Source: Brachynemurus nebulosus
Lineage: Eukaryota; Arthropoda; Insecta; Neuroptera; Myrmeleontidae
NCBI GenBank assembly: GCA_035578155.1
Contig: JAPWDM010000015.1
Location: 13,905,776-13,969,775 of the forward strand
DNA length: 64,000 bases
Reading direction: 5' to 3'
A program made the position numbers and the translations under genes. Below the pieces are notes generated by a model, which saw nothing but the letters and a program-made list of their open reading frames with translations, searched no databases and was not told where the DNA came from. Shown in pieces: positions 1 to 8,026 of the stretch (the stretch's first letter is position 1; every line of letters starts with the position of its first letter).

Positions 1-114
1 ACCCAGCCTGTCGTCACCGCGATCTAAGCTGTCACATTCAGTGGTGACCCTGATGCGCCCGGTCGCTCCACCGGCAGCGGCACTTTTCCGAGGCTTTTTC
101 TTCAATCTCTCCAT
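1..114 (-). CDS. Partial ORF start of a second, different retroelement (inferred)
   Basis: An open frame runs from an ATG at 114 to the window edge (38 codons, no stop). It starts MERLKKKPRK, a basic N-terminus followed by an Ala/Gly-rich stretch. It has the same orientation as the LINE array and lies just downstream of unit 1's TAA tail, where the next element would begin. The sequence does not match the leader or ORF1 of the five units. I infer the 5' part of an ORF1 from another LINE family. It could instead be unrelated unique sequence, since only 38 codons are visible. Confidence 0.35.
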   Translation of the reverse strand, partial: MERLKKKPRKSAAAGGATGRIRVTTECDSLDRGDDRLG

Positions 115-204
115 CCTAATGGGTTGTCCTTTTAGTCGCCTTTTACGACAAGCAGGACTTACTGTGGGGAAATTCTGCAAAGTGAAGCCCCCACCCACAG
201 GGCG
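115..204 (-). other. Putative 5' leader of the second retroelement
   Basis: This GC-rich stretch separates the (TAA)n tail of unit 1 from the ATG at 114. On the minus strand it contains GTCGTAAAAGGCGAC, a short inverted repeat (GTCG...CGAC) that I associate from memory with the 5' regions of several insect repeat families; this is unverified. Its abrupt start at the TAA tract parallels the leader/TAA junctions of the five units. Confidence 0.3.

Positions 205-278
<74 letters not shown>
205..278 (-). repeat. Unit 1 composite tail: poly(A) then (TAA)~14
   Basis: The plus strand reads (TTA)n from about 205 to 247, then an uninterrupted T run of about 30 up to 278. In RNA sense the 3' UTR ends in poly(A), followed by TAA repeats. 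This is the shortest TAA tract of the set. Confidence 0.95.
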
Positions 279-282
<4 letters not shown>

Positions 283-1088
283 AAATTGGGGTACTGCTGC
301 CGGTGGATGGCGCGGTCAGCAGCACCCGGCGGCATCGCCAACGAAGGGCATGCGCCGCCAAACACAATATAAATAAAAACAACACGTAAAGACAGGGACA
401 CATAAATGCACTAGACAACGGACAAACATACACATATAAAATCCAACGATGAGCCCTGCCATCCCAGGGCTTAAAAAGAGCGGACAGTCCTTGGTGACGG
501 TACGATAAGTACTAGACAGAGCGTCCGGTCACCAAGGCCTGAAAACCATCGCTGGGACTCCCTCCGAGGTGTGAAGGGCCTCGGAGTGGAGAAACCTGAC
601 TAGACAAACACTGGTAAAATGACTAGAAATATATATCACAAGTATATCACAGAAAAAACTTATTACGTCACTGGGGAGCCACAGGCCCACCAGTGACGCA
701 ATAAGGGGTTAAAACAATACCGCTGTAGAGCCATAACAACAGGCCTACAGCGGCATAACAAAATATCACAGATAAAAACAACAATTGATGTACCACCTAG
801 GGTGTAAAAGGCCGTCGGTGGTACATCGATAAAAAATAATAACAAAAACAACAAAACATGTATAAATAACAAAGTACCACTAAGGGTGTAAAAGGCCCTT
901 AGTGGCATAACGAGAGACTAAAAGTACCCTGCCAGACCAGCTGGAACAGGGTATCGTTAATAAATAAATAAATTAGGACACTCACAAAATCATTTGAACA
1001 CATAAATTAAAAAAACGCTGAAAATAAAATATATACTGTCGGGGGAGAATCAAGAGACGGCTTTGTAAAATTAAGAGATGTAATGCCC
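279..1088 (-). promoter_or_regulatory. Unit 1 3' UTR with a hairpin array
   Basis: The 3' UTR holds eight short inverted repeats. The terminal one, beside the tail, has arms at 289-299 and 317-327. The others have arms at 489-498/528-537, 562-569/579-586, 666-674/690-698, 720-728/745-753, 787-797/817-827, 877-886/896-905 and 925-931/947-953. Three of the loops share a GGTGTRAAGGGCC-like sequence, as if one module had been duplicated. No canonical AATAAA is obvious before the A run. A role in recognition by the reverse transcriptase is inferred from stringent-type LINEs. Confidence 0.75.
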
Positions 1089-4000
1089 CTAAAGTCTCTG
1101 AAGAAGATGCGAATTTCGGAGAAATTCAATCATCCTTCTTTCAGAGACAGCATCATAACTTAATGCGTCGGCTACACTATTGGGGAGCTGCAACCTCTGG
1201 CGCAATGGCTCAAAGGTTACACATTCCTCAACTATATGCCTCACGGTCAGCGCCGTCCCGCAGGCGGCGCACCTTGGCTGATCCTCACCGGCGAGAAGAT
1301 GACGATGTGTTAACGCCGTGTGGCCCAAGCGTAAACGTGTCAGGGCCACACTCTCTCGCCGGCTCAGATTTACAGGTGCCGGAGTTCTTCTGACCTCAGG
1401 TTTGACCTGTCTGAGCTTAGCCGTGAGGTTGTTCCACTCACGTTGCCATTTATGTTCGATCGCGGATCTAATGCACACTCTCAGATCCTCTGGGCGTATG
1501 GCAATGTCCTGTGGCTCATCGACTTCGGCTGCGTGACGTGCTGCCTGGTCGGCGAGTTCATTGCCAGGTATCCCTACATGTCCGGGAATCCAAAAGAAGG
1601 TGATAGACTTTTGGCGGAGCATGTAGAGACACGTTCGGATGTTCTGCACCAGTGGATCGATGGTATGAGAGTGGCAGATCGCTTGCAACGCGCTCAACGA
1701 GTCGGAACAAATGAGGAATGCGCTGTCTTCGGATGTTTGACAGAATCGCAGGGCTTGCAGAATAGCAAATAATTCTGCAGTATACACAGTGGCCTGGGGA
1801 GGAAGTGACCAAGCGTGAGGATCGTCACGAATGACGATGGCACTTCCAACACCCGTAGCTGTTTTGGAACCATCTGTGTATACGCAGAGAGAGTCAAGTT
1901 CGCTAATGATCTCATAAAAGCGGGATCGATATTCGATTGAACTGGTCTCCTCCTTGTTGAGACCAGTCAGGTCGAAACGACACCTTACGTTAGGGATCAG
2001 CCAAGGAGGTACTTCCATAGGACGTTTGGGAAGTACCCTGGCGAACTGTAAGTTGAGACTCTCTAATAACTCCTGCGTTCGAACGGCCACTGGTCGACTT
2101 ATGGTGGGACGTCGACCATAGAGCCCCTGTAAACGGTATCTGAATAGAGTCGGGTGATTAATATGCGTAGGTGTTGCATATACCCCCGCTGCATAATTGA
2201 GCAAGAGACGCTCACGTCTCAGTCGCAGCGGAGGAAGACCCGACTCTACGCAGAGGCTCATAGAAGGGCTCGTTCGAAATGCTCCCGTAGCCAGTCGTAT
2301 GCCTGCATGGTGAACAGGATCTAGGAGTAGAAGCGCAGACGCCCGGGCGGAGGAGTAAGCAATGCTGCCGTAATCAATCCTAGTCAGAACTAGCGATTGA
2401 TACAGGCGAAGCAACGACTCCCGGCCCGCACCCCACGATGCACCAGCCAAGCACTTAAGCATGTTTATTGTCCTGCGACAACTCGCAGCTAAGGCTTGGA
2501 GGTGTGGGCGCCACGTAAGTTGTTTATCAAATATGAGTCCTAGAAACCTGACGCTATCAACGCACTGGAGATTGGATCCTTTTAAGGTGAGGACAGGATC
2601 CGGATGTGCGTTGCGCTTTCTGCAGAAGTGAACCACCGATGTTTTTTGTGGAGAGAAGCGAAAACCAAGAGCTTCTGCAGAAGTCACCACTTCGTTGATG
2701 CCTTGTTGCAGCCGTTGTTGAATATCCTCGATGGAATCGGCTGCGTAAAATATGGTGAGGTCATCAACGTACAAGCAACGACGAATTGGGGCTGAAGCTG
2801 CAATATGACTGACTGCGATGGAAAACAATGTGACACTAATGGTGGAGCCTTGAGGAACACCATTCTCCTGGGAGTGGGTCTCAGACTCAGTGTCACCTAC
2901 CCGGACACGAAACGTGCGGTCAGTCAGAAAACTTTTTACGAACTGAGGGAGGTTACCTCTTAAACCCCAGTCGCGCAGCTTCTTGAGAATGCCATACCTC
3001 CAGGTCATATCATAAGCTTTCTCCAAATCGAAAAACACAGCCACAAGGTGTTTTCGTTGGAGAAACGCGTCTTGAATGGCATTCTCGAGGCGAACAAGAT
3101 GGTCCGTAGTCGAATGGTATCGGCGGAACCCACATTTATATTTAGGTATAAGGTTGTGGGATTCCAGCCACCAGACGAGACGGTTGTTCACCATCTTTTC
3201 CAATACCTTGCTGAAACAGCAAGTCAAGGATATTGGACGGTAGCTAGTTACTTGCGATGAATCTTTACCCTCTTTTAGCAGCGGAATGATGGTAGCTTCT
3301 CGCCACTGCGGAGGGTAAACGCCTTGCCTAAAAATTTCGTTGTAAAGATCCAGTAACCTACACTTACCAGGATAAGGCAGGTTCCGGATCATGGCGTAGG
3401 GGATCTCATCTGGTCCAGGGGAAGTATCCCCAGATCCCCGAAGCGCCTCCAGTAATTCTTGCATAGAAAACGGTTGGTTGTACTGGAGGGATTCATCTGA
3501 GAAAAAATCAAGATCGTTTTGTTCGTGTTCGATCTTGATCCGCAGGAAGTCCGGGTCATAGTTTTGGGAGCCACTGACGCGCTCAAAGTGCTTAGCTAAG
3601 CAATTAGCTATTTCTGCGCGTTCAGTGATATTTCGACCGTCGACGACGAGAAGGGAGGGCATAGGTGAACGGGAATATTTCCCAGTAATGGCCCTCACTC
3701 TTCTCCATACCTCTGAGGTGGTCGTGGAGGTATTAATGGCCGAAACATATTGCTCCCATGATAGCCTCTTTTGCTCTTTTATAGTTCTCTTACAACGTGC
3801 TTGCGCACGCTTGTAGGCTATCACATTTTCCTGCGTGGGGCGACGTCTGAGTTCGTTGTACGCCCGCTTTTTCTCTGCAACTGCTACACTCACGACTTCA
3901 TTCCACCATGGTACTTGACGTTTGGGTGGAATGCTGGACGACTTTGGTATACTCTTATGTGCTGCTTCAATGACACTGGAGGACGTTTGCTCCACATCAT

Positions 4001-4751
4001 CTTCTACGTCTCCAGTCAGCTCGGGTGTACGGAATGAATCAACGTACATGTCCCAGTTAGCCTGACGGAGACGCCATCTCGGCGAAGACGAATGTGGAGT
4101 CATCGGCGTGGTACTATTCAGAATAATGGGTATATGGTCGCTACCGTATGAGTCTGACGCCAGCGTCCACTCATAACTGTGCGCCATTACCGGTGAGCCA
4201 AGTGATAAGTCGATTGCCGACAGCTCACCGGTTCTTGCGTTAATGAAAGTACCTTGACCGGAATTCAACAAGACCGCTTCAGACTCGTCTAGAAACCGTT
4301 CTATGAGTCTTCCACGGGCGTCTCTTGTGCTACAGCCCCACATGGGGCTGTGAGCATTAAAATCTCCTAGTAACAAAAATGGACGTGGTAACTGTATTGT
4401 AAGCTCGGTCAAATCTTCGACGTTCCAGTCGAAGTCTGGTAGATAGACCGAGCATACTGTGAATTGGGGCGGTTTTAAAAATTGTACTGCGATAGCTTGT
4501 AGGGGGGTGTTTAGCGGATGGTCCCGGAAAGGGACGCCATCTTTTATTAAGATGGCAACACCCCCCCTCGCCCTGATGTCTGGCTGTACGTCGCGCCGGC
4601 GGACTTGATGATATTTGATGGTAAATTGTTCCGCCGGCTTTAGATGAGTTTCTTGGAGGCACACGCACATAGGCGTGTGCTCAGCCAGAAGCATCTGAAA
4701 TTCACAGTAATGGTGCTTAACACCATTACAGTTCCACTGTACGATAGCCAT
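1089..4751 (-). CDS. LINE ORF2: endonuclease-reverse transcriptase-RNase H, unit 1
   Basis: This 1220-aa polyprotein nicks target DNA and reverse-transcribes the element RNA. Residues 1-210 are an APE-type endonuclease: WNCNG (6-10), QETH (33-36), GDFNAHSPMWG (129-139), AIDLS, SDH (204-206). RT spans about 430-780: GPDEIP, SYRPISL, FFDLEKAYD (573-581), GVPQGS (631-636) and YVDD (661-664). RNase H spans about 955-1075: D960 in YTDGS, E993, D1017, and WIPGHVG...NELAD with H1058 and D1068. A C-terminal CCHC follows (C1161, C1164, H1172, C1177). All catalytic residues are present. The start is MAI, 38 nt after the ORF1 stop. Unit 1 differs from the others at YKCGF (HQCGF elsewhere) and VTSYRP (LSSYRP elsewhere). 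The family is certain; activity is inferred. Confidence 0.96.
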   Translation of the reverse strand: MAIVQWNCNGVKHHYCEFQMLLAEHTPMCVCLQETHLKPAEQFTIKYHQVRRRDVQPDIRARGGVAILIKDGVPFRDHPLNTPLQAIAVQFLKPPQFTVCSVYLPDFDWNVEDLTELTIQLPRPFLLLGDFNAHSPMWGCSTRDARGRLIERFLDESEAVLLNSGQGTFINARTGELSAIDLSLGSPVMAHSYEWTLASDSYGSDHIPIILNSTTPMTPHSSSPRWRLRQANWDMYVDSFRTPELTGDVEDDVEQTSSSVIEAAHKSIPKSSSIPPKRQVPWWNEVVSVAVAEKKRAYNELRRRPTQENVIAYKRAQARCKRTIKEQKRLSWEQYVSAINTSTTTSEVWRRVRAITGKYSRSPMPSLLVVDGRNITERAEIANCLAKHFERVSGSQNYDPDFLRIKIEHEQNDLDFFSDESLQYNQPFSMQELLEALRGSGDTSPGPDEIPYAMIRNLPYPGKCRLLDLYNEIFRQGVYPPQWREATIIPLLKEGKDSSQVTSYRPISLTCCFSKVLEKMVNNRLVWWLESHNLIPKYKCGFRRYHSTTDHLVRLENAIQDAFLQRKHLVAVFFDLEKAYDMTWRYGILKKLRDWGLRGNLPQFVKSFLTDRTFRVRVGDTESETHSQENGVPQGSTISVTLFSIAVSHIAASAPIRRCLYVDDLTIFYAADSIEDIQQRLQQGINEVVTSAEALGFRFSPQKTSVVHFCRKRNAHPDPVLTLKGSNLQCVDSVRFLGLIFDKQLTWRPHLQALAASCRRTINMLKCLAGASWGAGRESLLRLYQSLVLTRIDYGSIAYSSARASALLLLDPVHHAGIRLATGAFRTSPSMSLCVESGLPPLRLRRERLLLNYAAGVYATPTHINHPTLFRYRLQGLYGRRPTISRPVAVRTQELLESLNLQFARVLPKRPMEVPPWLIPNVRCRFDLTGLNKEETSSIEYRSRFYEIISELDSLCVYTDGSKTATGVGSAIVIRDDPHAWSLPPQATVYTAELFAILQALRFCQTSEDSAFLICSDSLSALQAICHSHTIDPLVQNIRTCLYMLRQKSITFFWIPGHVGIPGNELADQAARHAAEVDEPQDIAIRPEDLRVCIRSAIEHKWQREWNNLTAKLRQVKPEVRRTPAPVNLSRRESVALTRLRLGHTALTHRHLLAGEDQPRCAACGTALTVRHIVEECVTFEPLRQRLQLPNSVADALSYDAVSERRMIEFLRNSHLLQRL

Positions 4752-4775
4752 TTTCGTTACTACTTAGGGTTGCTC

Positions 4776-4801
4776 CCTAGGAAGTGTGGCTACTTCCTAG
4801 G
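4776..4801 (-). promoter_or_regulatory. Stop-codon hairpin between ORF1 and ORF2, unit 1
   Basis: A perfect 10-bp inverted repeat (CCTAGGAAGT / ACTTCCTAGG) encloses a 6-nt loop. The ORF1 stop codon TAG (4790-4792) lies at the loop edge. ORF2 starts about 25 nt further on. A role in termination-reinitiation is an inference. Confidence 0.7.
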
Positions 4802-6433
4802 TTTCCCCTTTGGCCAGCCTTTTTTCCGTTTTACTACTTGCACCTCGGCATCGGAGTTATCAGACTCCGTGGCCGAGGTGTTAGTGTACGCGTCGGTCGT
4901 AGGGCGTTTAACACCCGTCCGCGCCGACGCGGTCGACATGTCCGAGTCGCTCACTTGTGTGGTGTTTGAGCGACTCGGGAGGGGGGTGACCGGGCGTGTT
5001 GGTGTGCCCGGTCGGGACGGCGCCTGTTGTCGTTGGGGCAGTGGCGCCGTCGTTTGTGGAGGCAGCATTGACTCTGCCTCCGATGTTGAGGTGGTTGGTC
5101 CCTTTTTCGGGGACCGTTGTAGGACCACCTCCTGTTCCCCCTCGCTGCGACGTCTTCTTGGCGGTGACTTTTTCGGTGATTTCTTCGCTGCGGAAGACGT
5201 CACAGTTCTTATTACAGGTCCCTGAGGGGTGGTCGTTAACACCCTCTTGGCCTCAGAGACCTTGGCTGGCACAGCAGCGGCTTTTTGTGGTGTAGAGCTA
5301 GTTACACCCACAGAGTGCATTATACTTTCTTGCATTCTCTGCATTGTAATTTGCATAGATTTCATAGCTTCTTTGATTTCTTTTATTTCATTATTAGCCG
5401 CTGAAGGGGCGGGGGCCGCAGCAGCGCGTGCGTAGCCATCCAGAGCGGAACGACGAGGCAAGTTACCCAAAAGTTTTCGACGTGCCTCTGGGTAGGTGAG
5501 TCGTTCCATGGCTCTCAGCTCCTGGATGGCTGATTCTTCTTTGAACTTGGGGCAATTCCTTGACTTGGCGGAATGATTGCCCCCACAGTTCACACATTTT
5601 ATCGGTTCGCCACACGGTCGTCCTTCGTGCAGTGGCTTACCGCACACGCAGATCTGCTGCTCGACGCTACAACGTTGTGAGACGTGTCCGTACTTTTGGC
5701 ATCTATAACAGCGCATTGGCGCTGGGATGTACGGACGGACGTCCACTTTGTTGAACAGGCCTATGATCACTTGCTTCGGAAGACTTGTCTTGTTGAATGT
5801 TAACAGGATTAAGGGGGACTCTGGATGTTTGTTCCCCCTATTGTATTTAAGTCTTCTGGCCTCTATAACCCCCTGAGGAGACATCTCCGACACTATCTCA
5901 TCAAGTGAACAATACGCGAGTGATGGGTGCATAATGACACCTCTGGAGTAATTTAATACACCATGAGGTGTCACTTCCACCGCGTATTGCCCTAGATTTT
6001 TCATGGCTAGGATCTTCTCTGATTGTGTCTTTGAGAATGCCTCCACGAGCAACCCTTTGCCCGACAGTTTGGCATCCTTGACGTTACCAATTTCGCTATT
6101 AACCAATCTCGCCAACAGGAAGGGACTGATTTTGCTGAAGTCGCCTTCCGTTGGTTTTAAAACAATGAATTTTACAAACTCCTCTTGCATTCTTGGGGCG
6201 TCCAAGGGAATCAGACGCCCACGATTTTTCACTTTTTGTTTTTTGCTGGGAGGAGGGTTACCCCCCGAAGATTTAGTGACTTGACCACCGGCTGGTGGTG
6301 CGGTCACGCTCGATGAGGTAGCGGCTGCAACCCCGCTACCGTTGCTCCCACCGGATGTTGTCGGTGGAGCAGGGTTCGCGTCCGGTTTGACGGGCCCGGA
6401 CTCGCCCGAAGAAGAAATAGGTTGTGTTTCCAT
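4790..6433 (-). CDS. LINE ORF1 gag-like nucleic-acid-binding protein, unit 1
   Basis: This 547-aa protein starts METQPISSSGESG. It probably coats the element RNA in an RNP. It has a low-complexity Pro/Ser/Gly N-terminus (1-75) and a folded core (85-235) of RRM-like character, judged from alternating hydrophobic pattern only. Three zinc knuckles follow: C242-C245-H250-C255, C262-C264-H269-C274 and C280-C283-H287-C294. A helix with heptad-like spacing lies at 349-373. The tail is Ser/Pro/Lys-rich and ends in a basic GWPKGKPRK that may serve for nuclear import. Three CCHC knuckles match I-factor-like ORF1s. The equivalent start GESG-containing N-terminus occurs in every unit. Confidence 0.93.
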   Translation of the reverse strand: METQPISSSGESGPVKPDANPAPPTTSGGSNGSGVAAATSSSVTAPPAGGQVTKSSGGNPPPSKKQKVKNRGRLIPLDAPRMQEEFVKFIVLKPTEGDFSKISPFLLARLVNSEIGNVKDAKLSGKGLLVEAFSKTQSEKILAMKNLGQYAVEVTPHGVLNYSRGVIMHPSLAYCSLDEIVSEMSPQGVIEARRLKYNRGNKHPESPLILLTFNKTSLPKQVIIGLFNKVDVRPYIPAPMRCYRCQKYGHVSQRCSVEQQICVCGKPLHEGRPCGEPIKCVNCGGNHSAKSRNCPKFKEESAIQELRAMERLTYPEARRKLLGNLPRRSALDGYARAAAAPAPSAANNEIKEIKEAMKSMQITMQRMQESIMHSVGVTSSTPQKAAAVPAKVSEAKRVLTTTPQGPVIRTVTSSAAKKSPKKSPPRRRRSEGEQEVVLQRSPKKGPTTSTSEAESMLPPQTTAPLPQRQQAPSRPGTPTRPVTPLPSRSNTTQVSDSDMSTASARTGVKRPTTDAYTNTSATESDNSDAEVQVVKRKKGWPKGKPRK

Positions 6434-7136
6434 AAAATGTTATGCAAAAAATCCCCCACCCCGCTCCCCACCCTCCACGGAGCCTCATAAGGGACGTGGG
6501 ACTCCCACGCCAGGGATACGGGAATGAGGGGCCCTAGGGACGAAGCCCATTGCCCCAGTGACACGCACGACCCCGGGGCGCTCGAATTTACTGCGGCCGG
6601 TGCATAACCGCAGCCACGGTCTATGCTTGAAGCCAGGGCCGAAGTGAAGTGTTGTTCCACCGTACTCGCAAGTACGGCTTCCCTCAGTCACCAGGATCCC
6701 CTTTTCCAAACAACGCCGCTAAGCCACACACGAGCTAGTGTGGGTCCCGAAGATGACTTGAAGTTGGGACAACAAAGAAGAACGAAAACAAAACAAAACC
6801 AAAAAACAAAAAAGAAACAAAAGATAAAAGAAAACCTGAAACAAAAAGAAATAAAAATAACGAAAAAACAAAAGGAATAAAAACGAAACGAAATAAAAAC
6901 GAAGGTTAAAAAATGAACGATCGAGGATTTCTCCTCTAGATCCGGCATCTTTTGTGAAAACAGTGGTACCTCGAGAAGGAAAGGTGCCGATCTTGGGTAG
7001 TCAGAGGCTAATGGAATCCGAAGATTACTGTATTGCGCATAAACTACCCCTGGAACCCTTAGCCTCCTTGACACCAATGGGGGATAAATATCCCTCACGG
7101 GTGCCAAGGGCAGCTGCTATAGGTGTCCTCACCACC
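6434..7136 (-). promoter_or_regulatory. Unit 1 5' leader
   Basis: The 5' UTR begins GGTGGTGAGGACACC and contains a pyrimidine-rich tract (complement of 6775-6915) and a GC-rich block (6444-6770). It is nearly identical in all five units, whereas the first 75 ORF1 codons are not. Short stems are present, such as CCACAC/GTGTGG near 6725-6742 and CGTGGGA/TCCCACG near 6495. LINE leaders usually carry an internal promoter, so one is expected here, but I see no defined core element. Confidence 0.65.
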
Positions 7137-7212
<76 letters not shown>

Positions 7213-7234
7213 TTTTTTTTTTTTTTTTTTTTTT
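7137..7234 (-). repeat. Unit 2 tail: poly(A) then (TAA)~25
   Basis: The tract consists of TTA repeats at 7137-7210 and a T run at 7211-7234 on the plus strand. It is the exact spacer between unit 2's 3' end and unit 1's 5' end. Confidence 0.95.
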
Positions 7235-8026
7235 ATTAAGATTGGGGTACTGCTGCCGGTGGATGGCGCGGTCAGCAGCACCCGGCGGCATCGCCTACTA
7301 AGGGCATGCGCCGCCAAACACAGTAAAAATAAAAACAACACGTAAAGACAGGAACACATAAATGCAATAGACAACGGACAAACATATACATATAAAATCC
7401 AACGATGAGCCCTGCCATCCCAGGGCTTAAAAAGAGCGGACATTCCTTGGTGACGGTACGATAAGTACTAGACAAAGCGTCCGGTCACCAAGGCCTGAAG
7501 ACCATCGCTGCGACTCCCCCCGAGGCGTAAAGGGCCTCGGGGTGGAGGAACCTGACTAGAAACACACAAACGACTAGAAATTTATATCACAATTTATCAC
7601 AGATAAAACTTATTACGTCACTGGGGAGCCACAGGCCAACCAGTGACGCAATAAGGAGTTAAAACAATACCGCTGTAGAGCCATAACAACAGGCCTACAG
7701 CGGCATAACAAAATATCACAGGTAGTAAAAACAAATGATGTACCACCTCGGGTGTAAAGAGCCCTCGGTGATACATCGTTAAAAAACAATAACAAGAACA
7801 ACAAACATGTATAAATAACAACAGTACCACTAAGGGTGTAAAAGGCCCTTAGTGGCATAACGAAACACTAAAAGTACCCTGCCAGACCAGCTGGAACAGG
7901 GTATCGGTAATAAATAAGACGAACACAATACTTTTTTAACACATAAAATAAAAATCGAGACTGTAGTTAAAATTCTATCGGGGGAGATTAAACGAGACGA
8001 CTTGTAAAATCTGAGATGGTATGCCC
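7235..8026 (-). promoter_or_regulatory. Unit 2 3' UTR with hairpin array
   Basis: It carries the same ordered hairpins as unit 1. In the stem at 7518-7525/7535-7542 a T-A pair of unit 1 (563/585) has become C-G, a covarying change that keeps the helix intact. Confidence 0.75.

Larger units (their letters stand above)
205..7136 (-). mobile_element. I-superfamily-like LINE, unit 1 (full length)
   Basis: This is the most downstream of five head-to-tail units. On the minus strand it runs from GGTGGTGAGG at 7136 through leader, ORF1, ORF2 and 3' UTR to A(~30) and about 14 TAA. Both ORFs are open. No target-site duplication is visible because both ends abut TAA repeats or another element. The I clade is favoured because ORF2 carries RNase H and the 3' end is TAA, as in the Drosophila I factor. 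R1 or Loa affiliation is not excluded without a phylogeny. Confidence 0.92.

Noticed and set aside
1163..1772. Plus-strand ORFs over ORF1 and ORF2 of each unit
   Set aside because: Recurrent antisense shadows of conserved LINE coding sequence; no independent start or motif support.
6623..7107. Lys/Asn-rich and Phe-rich ORFs in the LINE leaders
   Set aside because: Products of the purine/pyrimidine-rich leader tract; frames and lengths differ between units.
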